Positions 1-11,312 of a stretch of DNA of 64,000 bases are shown here, in pieces (position 1 is the stretch's first letter; the number at the start of each line of letters is the position of its first letter). This stretch comes from Tuctoria greenei (lineage: Eukaryota > Streptophyta > Magnoliopsida > Poales > Poaceae): assembly GCA_036927565.1 (NCBI GenBank), contig JAYESD010000002.1, positions 142,421,167 through 142,485,166 on the forward strand, in the 5' to 3' direction. Both the position numbers and the translations under genes were made by a program. The notes beneath the pieces were generated by a model. The model did not search any database and was not told the DNA's origin. It saw nothing but the letters and a program-made list of their open reading frames with translations.

Positions 1-1822
1 TTCTATGTCAATTCAACCCCAATTCTCCAAATTCTCGTAAATCAAGGAAATCCTGATTGCAGTCTGTCCAGGGCAGACTAGTTCGGCCCCTAAAACCGGA
101 CTTGTCCGGCCTCTAAACCTGAATTATGCTGAATTAATTCCAAATTGACTCGAATCAATTCCAAACCTGTCCAAACTTGTTAAAAACTATTAGAACCAGT
201 TAGTGAACATTAATAACAACTCATTAACAAGTTTCACTTCATAATTGCATTAATCATGCATGTCATGGCATATTGAGTACTATATGAGCATTATTTGATT
301 GAATTGTGTGTTTGTATGTTTGTCACTCAGAGTAGAAGGTGCTGCGCTAGAGAGTGTTGCGGAGGACCTCCAGTACCAGAATTTTGAAGATTTGATCCAA
401 ACCAAGCTCAAGATCAAGGCAAGTGTCCTTGAACATATTGATCCTGTTTTGACAATAAATGTTTTGTTTTCAAAACTGCATGCTTGTGTCGATTTGATGG
501 GAATCCTATGGTAGGAAGTTTACTAGCTTTGTTAACCACCCTTGTCACCTGGAATACATGGTAGAGAGTCAGGAAGGGCTTTTTACCTTTTTGCTTGACT
601 TAATTAATTGGGATGGGAAAACAACTATACCATTCAATTATGCATTAATGAGATTTTGGATCATATGAACTGGTCAATATGATATGGTAATGGGTGATCT
701 AAGCAAGCCTGGTATGTCGATGGATTGGATGTTGTGGTGGTTTGACTGCTTTAGATCTAAGGACCAGTTCGTGGAGCGACCATCCAGGATTTACAGTGCC
801 ACCACGAGGCCAAGTATGGGTGCGGCGTAGCTGATTAATTAGGGTATTGCTAGTATTGCATGGATCATTTGGCGTATCGGGAAGGGGAGTCAGATTGGGT
901 TTGGATATGGTTGGCGGGACTTCCTGTGATTCGAACGGCACAAGAGGGGGCCCTTGGTTGAAGATGTGCTCAGATGGAGACATCGCCACTGGTGAAACCT
1001 CAATGAGTCCATACATGCTAGTAGTCCCTTTGTAAAGGCTATTTTGTGATCTCTTGGCCATGCACCAATGGTAGTGTTTTGGCATAATGGAGGTTTCTCT
1101 TTAGTCGCCGACGGGTGATGAAATCACAAACAGACCCTCACATGATGAGGGGAAACATGGGATTTGGGATGGTTTGGTACTAGTTATGGTTAATAATATG
1201 GTTATGACTTGGTTATGGATTGAATTTGACATTGGATATGGTTATTGGAAATGGTGGAATCTGGAATATGGATGATGGTAATGAAATATGGACTGGTATT
1301 ATGATAACTATATGGTATATGATGGGTTTACCTCACATACATATAATACATTGCTTTTCAAATGTTTTAATGTACTTTTCAGCACTTAGCCCTTATTATT
1401 ATTCGTTATTTGAATCAGCTACATGTCATACTTTCCACACTTGCTGAGTACGACATGTACTCACCCTTGCAATTGCCTCACCAACAGTTGCAGGTCAGAT
1501 TTGAGAGTATAACGATGACAAAGCGGTGCATGCCGTCAGCTTTGCCTGTGGTGTTGTTTGGAGCTGCGCTATACCCTATTTGCTTATGCTGCTTAGTTTG
1601 CTTAATTAATTTATTTCTGCTGCATTAGTTCAAACTTGTCATTAATATCCATTAGAGCTTGTATTCGAAGATACTATAAATTGTGTAATAAAAGTGGTTA
1701 ATTAATCTTGTTCTATGGTAATTTTCTGTATATCCTTTTGTGAATGCACTCGTGTATGTGTGTTGAATGTCCTGGGCACACATATGTGTTCACTTCATTC
1801 ATTTTCAGAACCGGGTGTCACA
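1..1822 (+). repeat. Ty3/Gypsy 5' LTR, 3' part
   Basis: This is the right part of a long terminal repeat whose left end lies outside the window. It ends in GGGTGTCACA, three bases before a methionine-tRNA primer site. From about 410 onward it matches the solo LTR at 8127-10896 (for example the stretch after AAGGCAAGTGTCCTTGAA and the TGGTTATGG-rich tract at 1150-1340), so the two belong to one family. The left end contains two copies of a CGGAC/GTCCG palindrome-like motif (about 75-112). No host gene is visible. Short open frames here have no recognisable product. Confidence 0.85.
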
Positions 1823-1825
1823 AAT

Positions 1826-1840
1826 TGGTATCAGAGCCAC
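1826..1840 (+). promoter_or_regulatory. Primer binding site (tRNA-iMet) of the Gypsy element
   Basis: TGGTATCAGAGCCAC lies three bases after the LTR end. It is the standard plant initiator-methionine tRNA primer site used for minus-strand cDNA synthesis. Confidence 0.9.
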
Positions 1841-2091
1841 AAGTTGACCGTAGGATGCAGCCTAGATAGAATGGACACTTTAGAACACATTGTAGCACTC
1901 AGGAATCCATGTGTTTTTGCTTGGTGTGTTGTTTGCTATATATTGGTTTCTTGTGTGCTTAACAGAGGATTTTGGGATACTTTAGCATTGCCATGTCCAC
2001 ATAGGCTAGTATAGTTAGTTGCTTAGTTTCATATCCTTTGATGCATATAGTTGGGAACGTTTCTAAATTCTTATCTCTTGCTTTTCTTCAG

Positions 2092-5072
2092 ATGGTGAGG
2101 ACTCGCAACCAGATGGATGGCAATGATGAGGAGGAGAACAATGGATCACCTCAGGACAACAATGGATAAGGACCTGCCCAAGGAGCTATTAACCTTGAGC
2201 AGCTATTGGCTATGCAGAACCAGCTCATGCAGACCATGATACAGACTATGGGACAGCTGCAGGCTGGTAATAACAACAATCAGCCCCACATGCCTCCACC
2301 GCTACCCCCACCTCCTCATAACTAGTTGGGAGAGTTCATGAGAAATAGGCCACCCACCTTTGCTCAAGCCGCTAACCTTATGGACGCTGATGATTGGCTC
2401 AAGTCTGTGGAGAAGAAGCTTGCTATTGTTCAATGCAGTAACTGAGAGAAGGTGCTTTTTCGCATCTCATTAACTTGTTGGAGCAGCTGCCGATTGGTGG
2501 GATTCTTTATGCAACACCCATGAAAACCAAGAGAGAATTACTTGGGCCGAATTCAAAGAGAGCTTCTGTTCTCATTATGTGCCGGAAGGAGTTATGATTT
2601 TGAAGATACAAGAATTTGAGAACCTGAGGAAAGGAAGATCGAGTGTGGGTGAATATCTCAAAAAGTTCACTCAACTCTCAAAGTATGCGCATGAGGATGT
2701 GAGCTGGGACAGCCGGAAGCAATACTTGTTCATGAGAGGCTTGAACAATGAGATCCAAGTGCGATTGCATAATTGTGATTATGCCAACTTCCAGAATCTT
2801 CTGGACAAAGCAATTGTTGTGCAGAACAAGGTCCGTGAGATGGAGCAAGACACCAAGAGGAAGGCGCCATACCAAGGGCAGCAACAAGGATGTAATGTGT
2901 GCCCTCACTTTGCACCATCCAATGCACCATATTACAGCTCTTCCGCGCCTACTCATCGCCCTGGTTATGACCGCGCTCAGCTTAATTTGTGCAGCAATGC
3001 CCTGTCATGCAAGCACCTAGGCCTCCAATGCCTTTTGCGCCTCGTGCCAAATTTCCTGGCGCTAATGCGCAAAATCAAGTCCGTCCCAATAATTCTAGTG
3101 CAGCAAGGAAGTGCTATATGTGTGGAGAAGCAGGACAATTTGCGCATCAATGTCCTAAGTCAGGCCTTGGTCAAGGAAGCAATGCTCAAAGACAGAACCT
3201 AAGACCCAATGGAGGAGCCCCGCAAGGGAATCATGGACAGCAAAATTTTGCTCGTGGCAACGTGAACCATGTCTCTACGGAGGATGCTCAACAAGCGGAT
3301 GACGTGGTGATTGATATGTTTATCGCAAACTTCAACCTGGCGACCATGTTATTTGATTCTGGAGCATCACATTCATTCATTGCATTGAAATATATTGCCA
3401 AGTATAGTTTTCCTATCTCTCATATGAAGTTTACTCTATTGGTTAAGTCTCCTGGAGGGGAGATGAGGACAAATATAGTATGTCCAAAAGTAAGCCTTAG
3501 AATAAGGGGGTATACTTCTTTGCCAACCTCATTGTTTTGGATTCTCAAGGATTGGACATTTATACTTGGTATGGACTGGTTGAGGAAGCACAATGGAGTT
3601 ATTGAATGTGCCAGAAGATGGTAAAGTTGACCAACGAGGAAGGGATCACCATAGAGTTTGAAGCATCTCAACACGCACTAAAGAAATTGGAGCTGAACCA
3701 CATGGACGGTGCCGCAATTGAGGTGATTCCAGTGATGTGTGAATTTTCGGACGTGTTTCCGGATGAGTTGCAAGATATGCCACCTGATCGAGACATTGAA
3801 TTTGTTATTGATTTAATATCTAGAACTGCACCTATAGTAGCTAAGAGGCCCTATAGGATGCCTCCTAAGGAATTAGCACAACTCAAAGAAGAAGATTCAA
3901 GAGCAACCAGAGAAAGGTTTCATTCGCCCAAGCTCTCCACCTTTGGGAGAGCTTGTGGTTTTTGTGGACAAGAAGGATGGATCCCAAAGGATGTGTGTGG
4001 ATTACCGAGCTCTCAATGAGGTGACCATCAAGAACAAGTACACCTTACCACGCATAGAAGACTTGTTTGATCAGATGAAGGGTGCGTGTGTCTTCTCCAA
4101 GATTGATTTGAGGTCAGGATACTTTCAAATGAAGATTAGACCATCAGGCATACCTAAGACAGCTTTTCGGACGTAGTATGGATCTTATGAGTACACCGTG
4201 TTGTCCTTTGGATTGACAATTGCACCTGCGTATTTTATGTACCTCATGAATAAGGTCTTCATGGAGTAATTGGATAAGTTCGTTGTGGTGTTCATAGACG
4301 ATATTATGATATACTCGAAGGATGAGAAGGAACACGAGGAACACTTGAGGCTTACATTGCAGAAATTGAGGGAGCATCAATTGTACGCCAAGTTTAGCAA
4401 GTGCCAGTTTTGGTTAAAGAGGTGTCAGTTTTGTGTCATATCATCTCAGGAGGAGGAGTATCGGTTGACCCAGGAAAAGTGAGAGACATGTTGAAATGGG
4501 AGCCAATGCAAAACGTATAGGAAATAAGGAGTTTTCTTGGAATGGTCGGATATTACCGTCGATTCATCAAGGACTTTTCCAAGATAGCAAAGCCCATGAC
4601 GGAATTTCTAACGAAGGGGAAAGCTTTCCAATGGACTCAAGCCTGTCGAGAAAGTTTTGAGGAGTTGAAGAAAAGGTTAACCACATCCCCAATTTTGGTT
4701 TTGCTGGATATGAGCAAGAGTTTTGACATTTATTGTGATGCATCGAGACAAGGACTTGGATGTGTATTGATGCAAGAAGGTCAAGTGGTAGCCTATGCAT
4801 CGAGACAATTGAAGAAACATGAGCAGAATCACCCAACGCATGATTTGGAACTTGCAGCTGTGGTACACGCATTCAAGATTTGGAGACATTATATCCTTGG
4901 TCATAGGTGTGAAATTTATACGGATCATAAGAGCCTTATGTATATTTTCACACAAACGGATCTGAATTTGAGGCAACGAAGATGGTTGGAGCTCATCAAG
5001 GATTATGATGTGGGAATCAACTACCATCCGGGGAAGGCTAATGTAGTGGCCGATGCTTTGAGCTGGAATGGA
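2092..5072 (+). pseudogene. Ty3/Gypsy gag-pol polyprotein, degraded and truncated
   Basis: Translated pieces run in the expected order. Gag begins MVRTRNQMDG and contains a retrotransposon-gag domain (about 2340-2850), then a CCHC knuckle (CYMCGEAGQFAHQC, about 3112). A pepsin-like protease with DSGASHSFI starts at 3355. Reverse transcriptase includes VDYRALNEVT (about 3998) and FIDD (about 4294). RNase H runs about 4590-5070 (YCDASRQGLG, TDHKSLMYI). The reading is broken by stops (for example TAA at about 2167 and TAG at 4174) and by frameshifts near 2470, 2980, 3620, 3890 and 4430. It stops inside the RNase H region at VVADALS, where Copia LTR sequence begins, so integrase is missing. The domain order protease-RT-RNase H and the PBS place it in Ty3/Gypsy. 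It cannot encode a working polyprotein. Confidence 0.93.
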
Positions 5073-5081
5073 GTAAGTCAC

Positions 5082-6585
5082 TGTAAGACCTATGTGTGTT
5101 GAATACATTGGCTTGTAGTGAATACACTTGCTTTGACGATAAAAGTTTTGAATATCACCAAAACACCTTTTTATCAAGGTCCGGAACTTGACCGTAGTGC
5201 TTCCGCTTTTCATTTGCGATGTTTCGTACTTTCTTTACATTGATGGAAAGATTGCTTAGTATTCATTTGCTAAGTTTTTGGTGCGTTTTGGTTGATATGG
5301 ATGATATAGTTCTTACTGTGGTTTTGCAACATGCTTATGTGAGGTTCTCACGTAAGGTGTTGTGTTCGGAACTAACTTGAGTCAAGTCGAGGACTTGGGC
5401 TCGTATGGATTGGTTGTTTATTCATGTGCAGGTGTTGCTTGAGTTCAATACATGGCTGGTGACGGGATCTATTGGACTAGTCTCAGGGAGGATATGAGGT
5501 TCCAACAACCAAATTCAGGAGGAATTGTGGTTGAGCTGATCAGGAGGTTGCGCAACATGATTGAATCAAGAACAATGCATGCGAAAGTATCGTGGACGTC
5601 ATTGGAAGATGTTTGCACGTGTGCAAGGAGTGCATGGACGTGGCTACATGTTTCCGAGACGTGATGAAGAGATGTGGACATAAAGAGTTGGTCGGAAAGG
5701 TCCAACCGACTAGGTTATGGACTCAGGCTGCGGCTGAGTCGGGTTTGACTCAAATATGGAAAGATTTGAGTTGGTTATGATAGGATTTCGTGTGGGGCAC
5801 GAATTTGAGTTTTTTAGGAATGTGGGATATGTTCCTAATGTGTTTGGAAGTCTTAAGATTGCTTCTATCTGCGTATAGAAGAATCCTAAGCAGTTATGGA
5901 ATGTCACGATTCGTGAACAGTGTAGGATTAGGTTCCTGATTTGAGTTGAGTTGGCTTTCGAGCTGGTTATATAAGCAAGGGAGCCCAGATCTCGTGGTGC
6001 ACGACTTTTGGGTTGTTCCTCTTGTGTTCTATTGAATAAAATTCATAGTTTGAAGGAACTTTTGTGCCTTGTTCGTCCGACTTGTTCCAGACAAGTTTTA
6101 CTCATCGAGTTTCTGGACAGCACTATCTTTCGTTGGTGGTTTTATCATAACTCGAGTTTTACAGATCCAATTGAAGTGATTCTTTTTGGGTTGTCTTCAA
6201 AACTTGATTATCTATCATCTGTCAAAATTCCACGGTCATTGGATTTGTGGTCTATGATCTACACGAGTTTCTTTGCAGCGTTTCAGAACTGTTTTTTCCT
6301 CGGTTAGGGCAGATTGACCTTTGTTTGATCTTTCGATCATAACTTGAGTTTTTCTCGACGGATTTGAGTGATTCTTATTGTGTTGTCTTCGTGACTTGAT
6401 TCTCTCTGATATCTATCACTTTTGTCATGGTGAAACACGTTTATATTAGTCTCACACACGATTTCTTTAACAAATCGTTTTTTTGCCGAAGGGGTTGGGG
6501 TTTAATTGTTTCCGCTGCGTAAGATTTTTAAATATACCATTCACCCCCCCCTCTGGTAGATTTTCACGTGCTCTTCGATTATACA
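5082..6585 (+). repeat. Copia element 5' LTR (left end approximate)
   Basis: This segment ends in TTATACA, two bases before a primer site, and near its end has the C-run found just before the SIRE LTR ends in this window (TTCACCCCCC). A TATA box (TATATAA, 5968-5974) fits a U3/R border. The left end is inferred from the abrupt loss of Gypsy RNase H sequence and a TGTAAGACC start at about 5082. No second LTR is present in the window, so neither the border nor a target duplication can be confirmed. Confidence 0.6.
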
Positions 6586-6587
6586 AT

Positions 6588-6602
6588 TGGTATCAGAGCC
6601 AC
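6588..6602 (+). promoter_or_regulatory. Primer binding site (tRNA-iMet) of the first Copia element
   Basis: TGGTATCAGAGCCAC follows the LTR end by two bases and precedes the gag start at 6648. Confidence 0.88.
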
Positions 6603-6647
6603 AGTGTTATAATCTTTGTGATTTGCACGTGTTTTTGACTAATCATC

Positions 6648-8126
6648 ATGGAGAAGTACTCCGTCAAACCTTGTGTGTTTGCTGGTATTGATTTTCAGGT
6701 TTGAAAGGCACACATGGAGGCTTTGATCCAGACACAAGGCTTAACAATATGGGAGAAGGTATACAAGCTGTACGAAGTGCCATCAAACGATCAAGTTACA
6801 GCTACAAATCTGAGAGATGTCTACGACAACAACAAGGCTCGGAACTCGATCATACAAGGATTAATACAAAGCGACTTCGACCGTGTTGCACACCTCCGAT
6901 CTGCATACGATGTGTGGAAAGCACTTTGTGACTACCACGAAGGATCCAACACGATCAAAGAGGTAAGTCAAGACATGTTCAAGAAAGAATACATGCGCTT
7001 CGAGATGCAACCCGGTGAGTCTATTGATGACCTTTTCGCTCGCTTTAATAAGATTCTCAACAACTTGCGTAGTGTCAATGTTAATTTTTCAGATGCTGAG
7101 AATGCTAGGCAATTGCGAAGTGCATTAGATATGTCAATTTGGGAGATGAAAGTCATGTCTATTCGTGAATCTACTATCATGAGTTCACTTACTTTAGATG
7201 TGCTATATTCCAAGTTAAAAACTCATGAAATTGACATAATCTCACGTAAGAACCCCAAAAAGTCTATTGCTTTTGTTTCTCAATGTGACATGCCTAGTTC
7301 CAGTCAAACATCATCTTGTGGTACACTTGCTTTGCTGTCCTCTCTAACCCTTGAACAGATTGAGGAGTTTCCAGAGGAGGAGCTAGCGCTCATCTCTACC
7401 CGGTTCTCAAAAGCATTGCAAAATGTGAGAACTAGAAGGAGAGGAAGCTCCGAACCTCAACGATGCTTTGAATGTGGTAAGACAGGACATTTTCGTTCAG
7501 ATTGCCCTAACCTTTCAAGTCCTACTTCCCGGGATGAAAAGAAAACAAGAACAAAGTACTCCTCTGGAAAATATACGAAGAAAAATAAGGGTTTTACAGG
7601 ACGTCAATTGGTGAACAATTTTACCTCAGCACTCTAGGAACTTGGCTCAAGCGACGTGGACATTGGAAGTGATGAAGATGAAGATGATTTGGCAAACTTG
7701 TGCTTCATGGCGGGCAAGTCAAGATCAAGTATGGAGGAGGCAGAACACAACAGCGACAATGAAGAGGTATGTCCTACTTGCGAAGAAATGTGTGATGCTA
7801 TTTCTCGTGCCACTATTATTGTTAAGAAAAAGGACAAAAAGCTTAGGACAATGCTGTTAAAATTGAGTCACTAGAATCTGAAATTAATCGTTTGAAATCC
7901 TTGATTCCTAGTGATGATTCTTGTTCCTCATGTGACTTAATATATGAACAATTGTCCTCCCTAAGAAGTGCACATACCTCCACACTTGATAAAATTGAAC
8001 TTGAAATTGAAAAGAACAAAAAGCTTGCCGCACTTAATATTGGAAACTTAAAAGATGCTTCTTGTTCTACAATTGATTTGCATTGTTCTAGTTGTGATGA
8101 TCTTGAAAAGAAACTAAAAGATGCTA
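6648..8126 (+). pseudogene. Copia gag, 5' part, interrupted by a solo LTR
   Basis: Starts MEKYSVKPCVF. The UBN2-type gag domain covers about 6705-7240 (WEKVYKLYEVP, YDVWKALCDYHEG, EYMRFEMQPGESI). A CCHC knuckle follows (CFECGKTGHFRSDC, about 7462), then a serine- and acid-rich, probably coiled-coil region with paired cysteines (CSSC). Breaks: TGA at 6702-6704 in the first tenth of the gene, a TAG after FTSAL at about 7635, and a frameshift near 7850. The frame then runs open to 8126, where the solo LTR was inserted, and resumes at 10897. The domain organisation resembles gag of the SIRE/Maximus group. It forms the nucleocapsid in intact relatives and is not functional here. Confidence 0.88.
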
Positions 8127-10896
8127 TGTAACACCCTAAATTTTCGCATCATGCATTGCATACATGATCATGCATTAAACATTAGTAGAATAACAGAGAA
8201 ATAATAAAACATACATATACAAATATGTGTAGCAAAAGAAGGAAAAGAAAATAATAGTTATGGCCTAAAACTTGTAATAGGGAATAAGTATAAAAATAAT
8301 AATAATAAAAATATATATAAATATTTGTATAAATAATATATAACAATATATAAATAAATAAATAAAATATTAATATTAATAGTATATCCTATAATAATAA
8401 TAAATAATAAATAATAAATAATATATATATATAATATGAATAATAATATATATATAAATATAAATAATAAATTATATAATAAAATAAAGTATAAAAAGGT
8501 AAAATAAATAAACATAAATAATAAAATTATAGTAATATAAAAAAAAGAAAAGAAAAAAAAAGAGGAAGCAGCCCGGCCGACCGAGCAGGCCGACCGAGCA
8601 GGCCCGGTCCCGCGAGCGCGCCCCGCCGCTCGGCCGCCCGCGCGCGCGAGCCATGCGCCCGGCCCCACCGATCCCCGGCCTCCCGCACCGAGTCCCGACC
8701 CAGCCCGTCCCCCCCCCCCCCCCCCCCCCCGATCCCGATTCCCTCCCGCGTACGCGTCCCGCCCGCCGTAACGGCCTCGCCGAAGCTCCCGTACTGACTC
8801 GGCCTCGATCTCCCGCTCCCGCCGCCCCTATAAAAAGGGACCGAGGGCTCACGATCTCGACGCCAGAATCGCCCAGGGAAAAACCTAGCCGCCGGAACAG
8901 AGAAAAAAAGGAGGCACCAGAGGGCTGCGACCAGGGAAGAAAAAGGAGAAAAAGAAGGGGAAGAAGAGGAAGAAAAAGAGGAGGGCCCCACCATCCGCCG
9001 TAGATCGTCGTCGACATCGCGCCGCCGTCGTCGTGCCGCCGGAGGACGCATCTACTTCGTCTACGCATTGTCCCCATCCCGCGATCATCAAAGCCATCGC
9101 ATCTACGGTAGGCCATGTTCCCGATGCGAATTTTAGCGATCATATTGAACCTAATAGGCGTAACTTGATCGTAGTTGTGTCATAATTTTATTTTCAGCAG
9201 CATTAATCCACCCTAAAACCCCCGTAAACTCATATGAACACGTATGAACTACTCGCATCTACTTAATAAACAACTGTAGTAAATTAATAATTGATCTTTG
9301 CATGCATGCATATCATCGCATGTTGATTAATGTGTGTGCATCATGTTGATTGTATATGTTTTCTTGTATGTATGATCACGCGTGGAGGAACGTGCTCAAG
9401 AGGCCGCATACGAGGATTTCCAAAATCAAGACCTTGAAGCGCTTGAGCAACCCCATCCGCCGGAGCAAGGCAAGTGTCCTTGAAGCATATTGATCCTGTT
9501 TTAAAATAAATGTTTTGTTTGCGAACTTGCATGCTTGTGTCAAATTGATGGGAATCCTATGGTAGGAAGTTTACTAGTTTTGTTTGACCACCCTTTTCAC
9601 CTGAAATTTATGGTAGAGAGTTGGGAAGGGTTTTTACCTTTTTGCTTCGCTTAATTAATTGGGATGGCAAACACCACTACACATTAAATTATGCATCGAT
9701 GATATTCTGGTTAATGTGAACTGGTCAATATGATGGGTGATCTAAGCAAGCCTGGTATGTGGATGGGTTGGATGTTATGGTGGTTTGCTTGCTTTAGATC
9801 TAAGGACCGGTTCATGCGAGAATATGCCAGGTCAACAGTGCCACCACAAGGCCATGTATGGGTGCGGCGTAGCTGAATAATCAGGAGCGCTGCTAGTATT
9901 GTATGGACCATTGGATGGCGCAGGGAATGGGAGTCGAGGAGGACTGCCCTGGGATCCGCATGGCACACGAGGGGGCCCGTGGGTGGGAGAATGGAGATTC
10001 AAGCCTGCCGGTGAAACCTTAGTGGGCCCGTACATACTAGTAGTCCCTTTTGAAAGGCTATTTTGTGATCTCTTGGCCACACACCTACGGAAGTGTGAGA
10101 TGGCATAATGGAGGTTTCTTAGTCATCGAAAGGTGATGAAATTACAAACATGTGGGTAAAGTGGTACAACCTCTGCAGAGTGTTAAAAACTATCATGATA
10201 GCCGTGCTCCCGGTTATGAGCGCCTGAATGACCTACATGATTAGAGTTGGAAATTGGGATTTGGGATGGTTATGGTCTGGTAATGGTTATGGTTGGTTTA
10301 TGGTTATGGGATGGTAATGGTTATGGTTTATGGATTATGGTCATGGATATGAATTTGAGTTATGGTAATTGGACATGGATAATGGTGATGTTGGCAATAA
10401 TTGGATATGGTTTATATTTTGTTAATATGATGGTTATGATGGGATTGTTTCACATAGACATAGTATAATGCTTTTCAAATGTTTTACTGTACTTTTCAGC
10501 ACTTAGCCATTATTACATTCGTCGTTTGAATAAGCCACATGTCATACTTTCCACACTTGCTGAGTACGACATGTACTCACCCTTGCAATCCCCCCCCCCC
10601 CCCAACAGCTACTGGAGACAATTGGGAGTACCCTGAGGATCACGTGGAGTACTAGGTTGCGTACTGCCGTCAATTGCCTGTGGATTGGAGTCGTGCTGTT
10701 TAGTTTATTTTCCGCTGCAATTATTTAGAGTTTCATCATTCGTGAACTATTGGATTATTGTAATAAAGTACTTATTTAATAGTTAAGACGTGGTTAAATT
10801 CTGTATATCGTTTGTGATGCAACCGTATATGTGTGATGAACTTCCTGGGCACACATATGCGTTACGCTTGGTTCATATTCGGAATCGGGTGTCACA
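8127..10896 (+). mobile_element. Solo LTR of a Ty3/Gypsy element
   Basis: A 2,770-bp LTR beginning TGTAACACCC and ending GGGTGTCACA. It is flanked by a perfect 5-bp target duplication, TGCTA, at 8122-8126 and 10897-10901. No internal domain is present, so it is the product of LTR-LTR recombination after insertion into a Copia gag. Inside are an AT-rich tract (8260-8560), a GC-rich tract with a C-run (about 8709-8730), a TATA box (TATAAAAA, 8829-8836) that probably marks the U3/R border, and a TGGTTATGG-rich tract (10240-10440). The right half matches the LTR at 1-1822. Open frames across the GC-rich tract are compositional and have no recognisable product. Confidence 0.93.
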
Positions 10897-11302
10897 TGCT
10901 ATGAATGAAATTTCAATATTGAATAATGCTTTATATTCTCATGAAGTTAAATATTGTTCCAATTGCAAATTAAAAGGAAAAACTTCATGTGAAAATTTCC
11001 TTGATTTGTCCGATAAACTTGATAACATGCATAGGACATTAGATCGGTTTTGGAATGGGAATAAGAACCTAAACTTGCTGCTGAATTCTTCCAAGTCTTG
11101 CAAAGATAAAACTGGTTTAGGTTTTGATTCTCATGCTCATGATAAGGCACATCCACCTAAAATTGTAAAGTCATTAGGAAGTGGTTTGAATCAAACAGTT
11201 CCTAAACAAAAAGAAGTGGTTTTCAAATCTGCAGGAGTCACTACAAGGATTCCGACCTGTTGCAATGATTGTACTGCAATGAATACTAAATCGTTGCAGT
11301 AA
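10897..11302 (+). pseudogene. Copia gag, continuation after the solo LTR
   Basis: Reads MNEISILNNALYSHEVKYC and continues with cysteine pairs (CSNC, CCNDC) and a low-complexity linker, up to a TAA at about 11300. It rejoins the gag interrupted at 8126. The reading ends at the edge of the 71-bp tandem array, and no protease, integrase or RT follows. The Copia element is therefore truncated here or interrupted by the array. Confidence 0.75.
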
Positions 11303-11312
11303 GCTTAGCTTT

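Noticed and set aside
8472..9143. Long minus- and plus-strand frames in the GC-rich part of the solo LTR
   Set aside because: Composition-driven (GGC/GCC and C-run) inside a defined LTR; no recognisable domain.
10240..10470. TGGTTATGG-rich tract as telomere-like or regulatory repeat
   Set aside because: Irregular low-complexity sequence inside the Gypsy LTR, also present at 1150-1340 in the related LTR.
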